Positions 1-9,700 of a stretch of 64,000 nt of DNA are shown here, piece after piece. The translations under genes and the position numbers were made by a program. The notes beneath the pieces are model-generated. The model did no database searches. It worked only from the letters and a program-made list of their open reading frames with translations, and had not been told where the DNA came from. Each line of letters starts with the position of its first letter. Position 1 is the first letter of the stretch. The stretch comes from Stropharia rugosoannulata (Eukaryota; Basidiomycota; Agaricomycetes; Agaricales; Strophariaceae), in contig JANCIK010000013.1 in the NCBI GenBank assembly GCA_028532985.1, positions 2,666,001 to 2,730,000 of the forward strand, given 5' to 3'.

Positions 1-1660
1 CATCCCTACCTACACTCTCACTCCTCCCCAAACCCTCACCCCTTAGCCCAAGCGCGCGTGCATGCACAGGCGACAGCGGGCTCGAGGTCGGGTACGAGAA
101 CGACCCTCCACTACCAGTCCGCATATGTGTCTTCTCTTGTTCGTGGTCTACGTTGGTTTCGTTTGAATGTATCGAGTTCTGCAATGACGGGTTCGCAGAA
201 CGAACTTCGTGGGGATGGGTCGCTAAATCAGTCTGGATCCGCGGTACCGTGGGAGGTCTCCTCGAGCTTGTAGGTGTCGCAGAGGTCGAAGTCGAAGTTG
301 GAGGCGGGGGGAGAGGAGGGAGCGGATGGTCGGCGGCCGGGGCGGGCTTTTGAGGGGGCGGCTTTTGTGCGTGGGGATGATGGAGAGTATGCTGTGGCAG
401 ATGCAACGGCTGGTTCGAAGCGTGATGGGGGGGCGGGTGATGGTTCTCGAGATATGAAGGAAGAGCGAGGGTGGGCTGATGCTCGCCCATCGCCGAGCCC
501 GGGTTCGCGTTCGAATTCGCACGATGGGCAGATGTCGCTGGTGTCGCTGTCGCTGTCGGCATGGAAGTAGCTGAAAAGGTAGATGGCGTAGCAGACGTGG
601 AAAGAGCCACGCGCCGTGCCTGGGCATGATTCTGATGATCCAGGGCGCTGCCACTGCCACTGCCACTGCTGCTGATGCCTGACGTGCCAGAGCTTGACGC
701 AAAATAAGACCCATCTTGTGATGTCCTAAGACTGTCGTTCGAGCTCTTGAGGCTCTCAGTCTTACCCCCATCTATGCTCGCAGACCCAGACCCATACTGC
801 CGCAGACTCCCTCCACTTGAGCGTGATAGGGCGCCGTTGTAAGACCTAGAGAGGGAGCCATTCTGGGACCGGGAGAGGCTGAGCTCGAAGGGGGGCAGCA
901 GCCCTGTCTCGCCCTCTGCGTCGTCATTGGCGGTGGCGCGGAGAATGTCGGCCACGTCGATCTCGCTCAGGCTCTCGTTCGCCTGGTGGTGCCGGTGGAA
1001 GGGACGACGGGGGGTGGCACCGGAAAGCGAGAGGACTGGGGCAGTGTTGGATCCGCGGGTGGCAGGGAACGGGGGACGGTAGGCCCCACTATCAAGTTCA
1101 TCGTCGTCTGCGTCGGAGAGCGGAGCTGGGGAGAAGGCAAGGTCGCGAAGCTGGGGCTGGACGGCGCTGAGGAGGGAGTCATGGGTCACGGGGAAGGGGT
1201 AGGACGATGGCGGGGACGAGGATGACGCAAGGCCCGGAGAGGGTGCATGGGCACCGCGTGTCCGCGGACCGCGCGGCGGGCTGCTGTGCGGGTGCTGTGA
1301 GGGACCATGGGATGGGTTAAGGAGGGACGAGCGCGAAGAGGTGGAGAGGCGCGGGGTGCTGGTACTGCTGGGCGAGGACGGGGAGGTCGGGCTCGTTGGG
1401 TTGCCGTGGCCGTGAAGGCTGCCGCTGCGGGTGCTGGCAGTGGACGGCGGGCGATGGGCGCGTGACGCAAGGGAGGAGAGCAGTTGGTGATGCTCTGCGC
1501 CCGAGAGGCGCGAGGGCCCCGGGACAGGCGGGAGTGGTGTCGAGGGTGGGCCAGTCGGGGGTGGGTTGGGTGAGGGACTGGCAGGGATGTGAGATGGCGG
1601 GGCTGGGAACGCCTCGAGCAGCAAGGCAGCTGGAGGACGGCGTGTACGATGAGCAGCCAT
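1..1660 (-). CDS. Long disordered Ser/Pro-rich protein, N-terminal part (runs off left edge)
   Basis: One minus-strand frame stays open from an ATG at 1660-1658 to the window edge, about 553 codons with no stop; an in-frame stop lies directly upstream (1663-1661), so this ATG is the likely start. The product is almost wholly disordered: a proline-rich N terminus (PAPPSHIPASPSPNPPP near residue 20), Ser/Thr-rich stretches, repeats of the SLSRS type near residues 275-290, a short acidic patch (DADDDELDSG) and a His/Pro-rich segment near residue 425. Composition is coherent throughout and no intron is needed. No folded domain is visible, so I cannot assign a function. Such proteins in mushrooms are often signalling or cell-polarity scaffolds with a folded domain at the far end, but that end is outside the window. 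Shorter open frames on both strands over this interval are shadows of it. Confidence 0.82.
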   Translation of the reverse strand, partial: MAAHRTRRPPAALLLEAFPAPPSHIPASPSPNPPPTGPPSTPLPPVPGPSRLSGAEHHQLLSSLASRAHRPPSTASTRSGSLHGHGNPTSPTSPSSPSSTSTPRLSTSSRSSLLNPSHGPSQHPHSSPPRGPRTRGAHAPSPGLASSSSPPSSYPFPVTHDSLLSAVQPQLRDLAFSPAPLSDADDDELDSGAYRPPFPATRGSNTAPVLSLSGATPRRPFHRHHQANESLSEIDVADILRATANDDAEGETGLLPPFELSLSRSQNGSLSRSYNGALSRSSGGSLRQYGSGSASIDGGKTESLKSSNDSLRTSQDGSYFASSSGTSGISSSGSGSGSALDHQNHAQARRVALSTSATPSTFSATSMPTATATPATSAHRANSNANPGSAMGEHQPTLALPSYLENHHPPPHHASNQPLHLPQHTLHHPHAQKPPPQKPAPAADHPLPPLPPPPTSTSTSATPTSSRRPPTVPRIQTDLATHPHEVRSANPSLQNSIHSNETNVDHEQEKTHMRTGSGGSFSYPTSSPLSPVHARALGLRGEGLGRSESVGRD

Positions 1661-3640
1661 CTAGAGGACGGGCATGGTTGGAGGAGGAAGGAGACGATGG
1701 CTGGCGCGAAATTCGTCGACCCACCTGCCTAATCGGGGCAAGTCACTTTTCTTGGCCGTGACTCCGATACGATCTGCCTATTTCGGTCCATCCTCGCCCC
1801 CGCAACATCCTTGACAACCTCCGTCTCGCCCCTCCGTAAACATATTCTACTCTATATGATATCTACCAAATATTACTAATTCCATGGGATCCAATCCCGC
1901 CCTGCACCTCCCGGCCCGAACCAGGGCCCTGCCAACTACCTCCAACCCGCACCTGGCCACTGGCTAGCCGTCGTAACCAACAACCGGCATCCCCCACCCC
2001 TCGCCGGCCGGTAGGCACCGTCCGTATGTGCATACACTGCGCCCGTATGTCACACGTCCATATTCTGTACTGTCCGTCTTTAATGACATGGACAGTCCGT
2101 ACTTAACGTGTGCCCGTCCCTATGCCGTACCCCTCTGCATCCCGCGCATAAGCGGACCCTCCGTCCATTATGATAATGGATTATGTATGCGCGTCCCTGA
2201 CGCCGATGCCGGTGCTGACAGTGACAGGGCCTCCGGATATCCCCTGGTAAGTAGGTGCGTTTTTGGCCTGGTGAAATCCATATGCGGATTTTTGCCTGCC
2301 CCGTCCGGCTGGGCTGGTTCATATGCGGAATTTCGATGCGTACCTACGGCTGGTATATGCGGATTTTGTGTACCCAACATACATACAAGATATGCCATTA
2401 TTTATGCGGATGGAAAACATACCTCATAGGGTTTATTCGGGATCCTATGTACAGTGAGGGACATAAGCGAGCGCATCCTACGCGAGTGCGGGCGCGATGC
2501 GCACCGTCCAGCCCAACGCGACTCATGACGCAACCAGCACTCCCCCTGATCCGCGCACCCCAATCGAGACTCGACTTGAGGCTCGCGATCACGTTGCGTC
2601 CCACCGTACAATCCAACGCGATAGAGTACAGCAGAGTACAGCCCAGGTCCACCTAGATACATACACCTTATTGTGCATCAAAATAACCCCGCCACGCGGA
2701 GGATACAGTCAATTGCTAGTTTATTGGAGCAAGGGAACACATGAGAAGCAACGGTCATCACCGGTGCCGCGTGTTTGCCGTGTCATGAGAATGTCACAGA
2801 GTTGCGCACCATACTTCCGACAGCTGGCTGGCAGCCGAGTTGAACAAGTAAAAGGTAGACACTGCCGATGCGGCGGCCTAGTCGGGCAGGCCTTTGAAAA
2901 TATTTATTCATGTCCAGGACCATGCTAATATCTCCTGAGCAGGAGACTTGAATATAAAAAACTAGCATTGTATTAATACTCGAAAATAACTCCGCCACGC
3001 GTCCTTCGCTCTGTTTATAGAATAGGATGTTACACGACATGAAAACATTTTTTTCTCTTCCCCTGCATCACTTTCCTCTCCATCCCGTCCTCGCCTTTGG
3101 TCCGTCCCCGTTCGTCTCCGCACACCCCATCCTCTGGGCAGCTTCCATTCCCCCTCCCTCCTATCTCTCAATTCCAGCCAATTCAATGCCTATGCAATCC
3201 GGGGACCGTGTCCTCCCCATTACACCTCCCACTCCACACTATTCAATTGAATTCATTCACCCGCACAGCATCACGCAACACATAAAGCAACACAATAGGC
3301 GCAAAGTGCGTATGTGAACGAATTAGGGTCCAACTCGGATGAGACCGAGCCTTGTCCATATCCAGAAGGTGGGTAGCCCTGGATCTGGATCGGATCGGAT
3401 GGATAGCGAATGGATTGGATTAATCCATTCCAATCCACCTACGTATATAGGTTAGCTACAACCTCTATTAGATAGAGTAAAGCTGTATATATTAAATTTT
3501 GCTAAAGTAAAGAATCAGGACTGGCTATTGTTTTGTAAAATAAGTGTTTGTATTTCAAGTACGGAATATGTGATACAATGTAGTCCATAGTAGATTTCAG
3601 CCAAATTTCAGCAGAGTCTGATTGATACAAAGTTACTATA
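1661..3640. other. Intergenic spacer
   Basis: The first 150 bases are the presumed promoter of the leftward gene; no clear TATA box. From 2000 to 2420 there are loosely repeated GTCCGTAY and TATGCGGAT words. Near 3385-3445 there is a run of GGATCGGAT and GGATTGGATTAATCC words with a 9-bp inverted repeat (TGGATTGGA/TCCAATCCA); it could be an end of the adjacent hAT element, but no matching end is seen on the other side. No supported gene. Confidence 0.5.
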
Positions 3641-4580
3641 CTAAGCCAATAGCTCGGAATCGAGGAAGGGATTCTCTTCGTCATCAATCTCTTTGTCAAT
3701 AATATCTTTGATATACTTGAATCCCGGGTTAAGAGGGGAGGTTGATTTAGCCCATGAACCAACAGCCATTTGTGCTTTGAATGTCTGGGATGACATATGG
3801 TGTTGCATAAAGTTTACCTGCCTCCGGCCAGTTGAAAATGCTCGTTCAGCATCAACTGAGGTTGCTATATAATTGTACATTGTCAGCCGAAGTCTAGATA
3901 TAATAATATCAAAGCTTAAATTACCTGGTGCTGAACAATAATCAGATGCCATTTGTGCAAGGCGGGGTCGAGTTGCCATTGCTTGATGCCAATATTTCAT
4001 ATAGCCACCAGCTTCCACAATTGTAGATGTTGGCAGCAAAGGTTCCTTGAGGTAGGTGAGTATATGGTCCGCGGGATAGCGAGCCTGATTGACAACAGGT
4101 GCATAGCGTGAGCGCCGAGTCTATTAATAACTTTGTTAAAGCAATCAAAGCTGCCGCAAAGATTCAGAACACATACCACTCGGCTTGTCTGTGATTCTTC
4201 TATTTCCTGGTTATCCTCTGTCGATGCATATTTCTCCTTCCATTTTGCAATAACAATTTCACGGATTTGCTTGCTTTGCTGAGGTGTTCGCCCGTGATCC
4301 TTAAACCACATCATTTTGCGATCCGGACACATAACTGTGATGGTCAAATTAAATTGTGACAGTTCCGTGCATGATGCTCACCAATTGAGATAAGGTATAT
4401 CTCACAGTCGTCAGAGAATGCAGAATACTTGTCTATAAGAAGGAGGCTGGCATGACATGCGACACGGATGATATTAGAAATGTCATTCTCATTGTCATCT
4501 CGTGCCGCAATCATCCCCTCTCGCAAGTCTTCTAAAGTTGGAATAACATTAACAACGAGAGGAGTTTCGGCTGCTGAAAA
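3641..4580 (-). pseudogene. hAT-family transposase, C-terminal part, truncated
   Basis: Minus-strand exons spliced by short GT-AG introns. The last exon encodes the hAT dimerisation region: ATSVDAERAFSTGRRQ, then a MQHHMSSQTF segment and GSWAKS, ending at a TAG at 3641. Upstream exons read YAPVVNQARYPADHILTYLKE, then GGYMKYWHQAM, and further upstream EDLREGMIAARDDNEND. The introns at about 4123-4178 and 4333-4380 have clean borders. A 30-nt intron-like segment near 3907-3936 keeps the frame either way. The N-terminal BED finger and most of the catalytic core are absent: the coding sequence stops near 4580, immediately next to the G-rich leader at 4594. It cannot make an active transposase. 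Assignment rests on the dimerisation motif, which is characteristic of the hAT superfamily. Confidence 0.75.
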
Positions 4581-4593
4581 GATCTTTGTTCAG

Positions 4594-4807
4594 GGTTATG
4601 GGCTACTTTTTTGTTTTTTGGGTAGGGTTGGGAGTAGGGTTCAGCCCTAGGGATGAGTTGGGTTGGGCTCAGATGAGTAGGGATGGGTTGGGTTGGGCTC
4701 AGATGAGTAGGGATGGGTTGGGTTAGGATGGGTTCAGTATGGTAGGGACTGGTTGGGTAGGGACAATTGGTGGTGGGTTTGGTTGAGACAGATGGATAGA
4801 ACTGTTT
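4594..4807 (+). repeat. G-rich leader, copy 1
   Basis: Begins GGTTATGGGCTAC followed by T-runs, GGGTAGGGTTGGG, then TTCAGCCCTAGGG and many GGGTTGGG/TAGGG words (telomere-like). A 30-bp GATGAGTAGGGATGGG unit is repeated inside it. It has two homologues in the same orientation at 7943 and 13728, each also followed by a tandem array. Its left edge meets the broken hAT gene. The complementary strand has an open frame, but the same composition explains it; I do not call a gene. Confidence 0.75.
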
Positions 4808-7800
4808 GTGAGCACTGAGGACACTGCTGCAGCTTCGTGAAACTGGGGCTCCACGCGCCCCAGCTGCGTGTGCACCGAGTACTCGAAGCAGAACACTCAA
4901 AACTTGTGATCTTGCTTCGCAATATTGTCAGCACTGAGTACATTGCTCCAGCATCGTGAAATTGGGGCTCCACGCGCCCCAGCTGTGTGTGCACCGAGTA
5001 CTCGAAGCAGAACACTCAAAACTTGTGATCTTGCTTCGCAATATTGTCAGCACTGAGTACATTGCTCCAGCTTCGTGAAATTGGGGCTCCACGCGCCCCA
5101 GCTGCGAGTGCACCAAGTACTCGAAGCAGAACAGTGAAAACTTGTGAACTTGCTTCGCAATCTTAACAGTACTGAGTACACTGCTCCAGCTTCGTGAAAT
5201 TGGGGCGCGTGGAGCCCCAGCTGCGATTCCACCAAGTACTCGAAGCAGAACAGTCAAAACTTGTGAACTTGCTTCGCAATATTGTCAGCACTGAGTACAT
5301 TGCTCCAGCATCGTGAAACTGGGGCTCCACGCGCCCCAACTGTGTGTGCACCGAGTACTCGAAGCAGAACACTCAAAACTTGTGATCTTGCTTCGCAATA
5401 TTGTCAGCACTGAGTACATTGCTCCAGCATCGTGAAATTGGGGCGCGTGGAGCCCCAGCTGCGAGTGCACCAAGTACTCGAAGCAGAACAGTCAAAACTT
5501 GTGATCTTGCTTCGCAATATTGTCAGCACTGAGTACATTGCTCCAGCATCGTGAAACTGGGGCTCCACGCGCCCCAGCTGTGTGTGCACCGAGTACTCGA
5601 AGCAGAACAGTCAAAACTTGTGAACTTGCTTCGCAATATTGTCAGCACTGAGTACATTGCTCCAGCATCGTGAAACTGGGGCTCCACGCGCCCCAACTGT
5701 GTGTGCACCGAGTACTCGAAGCAGAACACTCAAAACTTGTGATCTTGCTTCGCAATATTGTCAGTACTGAGTACACTGCTCCAGCTTCGTGAAACTGGGG
5801 CGCGTGGAGCCCCAGCTGCGAGTGCACCAAGTACTCGAAGCAGAACAGTGAAAACTTGTGAACTTGCTTCGCAATCTTAACAGTACTGAGTACACTGCTC
5901 CAGCTTCGTGAAATTGGGGCGCGTGGAGCCCCAGCTGCGATTCCACCAAGTACTCGAAGCAGAACACTCAAAACTTGTGATCTTGCTTCGCAATATTGTC
6001 AGCACTGAGTACATTGCTCCAGCATCGTGAAATTGGGGCTCCACGCGCCCCAGCTGTGTGTGCACCGAGTACTCGAAGCAGAACACTCAAAACTTGTGAT
6101 CTTGCTTCGCAATATTGTCAGCACTGAGTACATTGCTCCAGCATCGTGAAATTGGGGCTCCACGCGCCCCAGCTGTGTGTGCACCGAGTACTCGAAGCAG
6201 AACACTCAAAACTTGTGATCTTGCTTCGCAATATTGTCAGTACTGAGTACACTGCTCCAGCTTCGTGAAATTGGGGCGCGTGGAGCCCCAGCTGCGATTC
6301 CACCAAGTACTCGAAGCAGAACAGTCAAAACTTGTGATCTTGCTTCGCAATATTGTCAGCACTGAGTACATTGCTCCAGCATCGTGAAACTGGGGCTCCA
6401 CGCGCCCCAACTGTGTGTGTACCGAGTACTCGAAGCAGAACAGTCAAAACTTGTGATCTTGCTTCGCAATATTGTCAGCACTGAGTACATTGCTCCAGCA
6501 TCGTGAAACTGGGGCTCCACGCGCCCCAACTGTGTGTGCACCGAGTACTCGAAGCAGAACAGTCAAAACTTGTGAACTTGCTTCGCAATCTTAACAGTAC
6601 TGAGTACACTGCTCCAGCTTCGTGAAATTGGGGCGCGTGGAGCCCCAGCTGCGAGTGCACCAAGTACTCGAAGCAGAACACTCAAAACTTGTGATCTTGC
6701 TTCGCAATATTGTCAGCACTGAGTACATTGCTCCAGCATCGTGAAATTGGGGCTCCACGCGCCCCAACTGTGTGTGCACCGAGTACTCGAAGCAGAACAC
6801 TCAAAACTTGTGATCTTGCTTCGCAATATTGTCAGTACTGAGTACACTGCTCCAGCTTCGTGAAACTGGGGCGCGTGGAGCCCCAGCTGCGAGTGCACCA
6901 AGTACTCGAAGCAGAACAGTGAAAACTTGTGAACTTGCTTCGCAATCTTAACAGTACTGAGTACACTGCTCCAGCTTCGTGAAACTGGGGCGCGTGGAGC
7001 CCCAGCTGCGAGTGCACCAAGTACTCGAAGCAGAACAGTGAAAACTTGTGAACTTGCTTCGCAATCTTAACAGTACTGAGTACACTGCTCCAGCTTCGTG
7101 AAATTGGGGCGCGTGGAGCCCCAGCTGCGAGTGCACCAAGTACTCGAAGCAGAACAGTCAAAACTTGTGATCTTGCTTCGCAATATTGTCAGCACTGAGT
7201 ACATTGCTCCAGCATCGTGAAACTGGGGCTCCACGCGCCCCAACTGTGTGTGCACCGAGTACTCGAAGCAGAACACTCAAAACTTGTGATCTTGCTTCGC
7301 AATCTTAACAGTACTGAGTACACTGCTCCAGCTTCGTGAAATTGGGGCGCGTGGAGCCCCAGCTGCGATTCCACCAAGTACTCGAAGCAGAACAGTCAAA
7401 ACTTGTGAACTTGCTTCGCAATATTGTCAGCACTGAGTACATTGCTCCAGCATCGTGAAATTGGGGCTCCACGCGCCCCAACTGTGTGTGCACCGAGTAC
7501 TCGAAGCAGAACACTCAAAACTTGTGATCTTGCTTCGCAATATTGTCAGCACTGAGTACATTGCTCCAGCATCGTGAAATTGGGGCGCGTGGAGCCCCAG
7601 CTGCGAGTGCACCAAGTACTCGAAGCAGAACAGTCAAAACTTGTGATCTTGCTTCGCAATATTGTCAGCACTGAGTACATTGCTCCAGCATCGTGAAATT
7701 GGGGCTCCACGCGCCCCAGTTGCGTGTGCACCAAGTACTCGAAGCAGAACACTCAATACTTGTGATATTGCTTCGCAATATTGTCTGCACTGAGTACACT

Positions 7801-7938
7801 GCTCCAGCATCGTGAAACTGGGGCTCCACGCGCCCCAGTTGCGTGTGCACCGAGTACTCGAAGCAGAACACTCAAAACTTGTGATCTTGCTTCGCAATAT
7901 TGTCAGCACTGAGTACACTGCTCCAGCATCGTGAAACT
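4808..7938 (+). repeat. Minisatellite array 1: 119-bp unit x about 26
   Basis: Twenty-six units in exact 119-bp register. Each contains GAGTACAYTGCTCCAGC, TCGTGAAAYT, a 17-nt GC-rich hairpin core (GGGGC-N7-GCCCC), GCACCGAGTACTCGAAGCAG and TTGCTTCGCAA. The core occurs in two orientations that are reverse complements of each other (GGGGCTCCACGCGCCCC, 15 units; GGGGCGCGTGGAGCCCC, 11 units). The array ends abruptly in mid-unit (…GTGAAACT) three bases before the second leader. Open frames of about 61-109 codons recur once per unit on the minus strand because the unit is nearly stop-free in one frame; they are by-products. Confidence 0.95.
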
Positions 7939-7942
7939 TTAG

Positions 7943-8118
7943 GGTTATGGGCTACTTTTTCTTTTTTGGGTAGGGTTGGGAGTAGGGTTCAGCCCTAGGG
8001 ATGGGATGGGTTGGGTTGAGAGCAGTAGGGATGGGTTGGGTTTGGATGGGTTCAGTAGTGTAGGAACAGGGTGAGTTGGGACAAGTGGTGTTGGGTTGGG
8101 TTGAGACAGATGGATACA
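7943..8118 (+). repeat. G-rich leader, copy 2
   Basis: Same start (GGTTATGGGCTAC), T-runs, GGGTAGGGTTGGG, TTCAGCCCTAGGGATGGG and TTGAGACAGATGGATA as leader copy 1, with small differences. It directly follows the broken last unit of array 1 and directly precedes array 2. Confidence 0.75.
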
Positions 8119-8610
8119 ACTGGTTACATCACACTGGACTCGTAAAACTGGGGCTCTTGGATCCCCAGCTTCGTGTGCATCGAGTACATGCAGCAGAACG
8201 CTTAAAACTGGGGATCGACGATCCCCACTTTTGAGAGCACTGAGTACACTGCTCTGGACTCGTAAAACTGGGGCTCTTGGATCCCCAGCTTCGTGTGCAT
8301 CGAGTACATGCAGCAGAACGCTTAAAAATGGGGATCGACGATCCCCACTTTTGAGAGCACTGAGTACACTGCTCTGGACTCGTCAAACTGGGGCTCTTGG
8401 ATCCCCTGCTTCGTGTGCATCGAGTACATGCAGCAGAACGCTTAAAAATGGGGATCGTCGATCCCCACAATGTCATGCACTCAGTACACTGCACTGGACT
8501 CGTAAAACTGGGGATCGTGGATCCCCTGCTTCGTGTGCATCGAGTACATGCAGCAGAACGCTTAAAAATGGGGATCGTCGATCCCCACAATCTCATGCAC
8601 TCAGTACACT
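8119..8610 (+). repeat. Minisatellite array 2: 120-bp unit x 4 (two 60-bp halves)
   Basis: Four units of exactly 120 bp. Each has two half-units of about 60 bp, and each half carries one 17-nt GGGG-N9-CCCC core: GGGGCTCTTGGATCCCC in one half and GGGGATCGACGATCCCC (a perfect palindrome apart from its centre) in the other. Words shared with array 1 include CACTGAGTACACTGCTC, ACTCGTAAAACTGGGG and ATCGAGTACATG. Because 120 is divisible by three, the array is open on both strands (155 and 137 codons); this is not evidence of coding. Confidence 0.92.
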
Positions 8611-8615
8611 AGGGA

Positions 8616-8666
8616 GATGCCCCCGCTTCGCGGGGGCATCGTAGATACTGGCCCGTACAGGGCCAG
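8616..8666. repeat. Two adjacent hairpins at the end of array 2
   Basis: 8616-8640 is a 10-bp perfect stem (GATGCCCCCG/CGGGGGCATC) with a 5-nt loop. 8648-8666 is a 7-bp stem (CTGGCCC/GGGCCAG) with loop GTACA. They lie just past the last array unit and may mark the right end of the element. Confidence 0.7.
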
Positions 8667-8806
8667 CAAGTACCGTGGGAACAAATCTGAGCCCGGATTC
8701 GGATTCCCACGCATCGAAAACCCCCCTCTACTATGTCACAGTATTTTATTTGTTTGTATATCGAGTTGTACAAATAATATACAGCCAGCCACGCAGATTT
8801 ATCATG

Positions 8807-8850
8807 GCGTGGCAGCGGCGTGGCAGCGGCGTGGCAGCGGCGTGGCAGCG
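8807..8850 (+). repeat. 11-bp tandem repeat x 4
   Basis: Four exact copies of GCGTGGCAGCG, at the left edge of the wider CCACGC-type repeat. Confidence 0.85.
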
Positions 8851-9700
8851 GCATGGCACGGCCCACAGCCTGCGTGACATGGCATGGCCGGCAAACTCCG
8901 CCACACAGGTCTGCCACTCAGCCGTGTCACGGCATATCCGGCAATACACATAGCCGGTCGTTTGCCACGCAGCCAATGCCCCCGCTCATGCGGCCACGCA
9001 GCCACGCAGCCATGCAGCCGCGCGGCTGAACAGTACCCATGCCACGCAGCCATCCCGCCATGCTGCATGGCGATGACTTCCTTGCCACTGCCCGCCATGC
9101 AGCCATGCCATGCTGCATGGCTGCTCATTCGTCCACTCCACCTGCCATGCACGCACTGCGCCTGCCACGCAGCCACGCAACACGCAGCCACGCCGCCATG
9201 CAGCCACACCATGCTGCATGGCCCCGCCGCCCCCTACTCTACCCGTGACACACCTACCCCGCCCGCCACACATCACGCTGCCACGCAACCACGCAACCAC
9301 GCGGCCATGCCGCCACGCAACCACACGCGGCCATGCAGCCACGCCAGCCCCCTACCCACCCACCATGTACCCCGCTGCCACGCACCCCGCCACGCATCAA
9401 CTCAGCCACGCCGCCTCCTTACCCTCGCCACTTGGACACGTGCCATGCAGCCACGCCCTGCTGCATGGCCGCCCTGCCCTCACCCCTCCCGCCACGCAGC
9501 CACGCTGTCGTGCGCCTACGCACCCATGCACCCGCGCACCACGCCGTTACGCACGACCACACGCCGTTACGCACGACCACACGCCGCCACGCACCCCCGG
9601 CGCCTGCTGCCCACCCGGCCCCTACACCCTCTGCGCGCCCATAACCTAGCCACGCCCCACGCCGCCGCACTGCACGTACGCTCCAGCCACGCCCTCCCCA
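8851..9700. repeat. Degenerate CCACGCAGCC/CCATGC repeat tract
   Basis: About 850 bases dominated by interspersed CCACGCAGCC, CCACGCAACC and GCCATGC words without a fixed period. The 13-nt palindrome CCATGCTGCATGG (6-bp stem with a single central base) occurs near 9058, 9107 and 9208. Long open frames occur in several frames of both strands and encode only His/Arg/Pro or Trp/Gly/Ala-biased peptides, so I do not call genes. Confidence 0.8.

Noticed and set aside
4928..7918. Series of Cys/Ser-rich small proteins (about 61-109 codons) on the minus strand
   Set aside because: They recur once per 119-bp unit and end at the same stop; an artefact of the tandem repeat, with no start context or splice support.
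4808..7938. CRISPR-like array: regular repeats with variable segments
   Set aside because: Units are 119 bp and homologous over their full length, with no unique spacers and no cas-type genes; the host is a fungus. It is a minisatellite.
8129..8644. Repetitive 155- and 137-codon proteins on opposite strands of array 2
   Set aside because: The unit length (120) is divisible by three, so any stop-free unit stays open on repetition; both strands are open for the same reason.
7943..8666. Helitron with a 3' hairpin and CTRR end
   Set aside because: The hairpin is present, but no 5' TC start, no clear CTRR followed by T, and no Rep/helicase gene were found.
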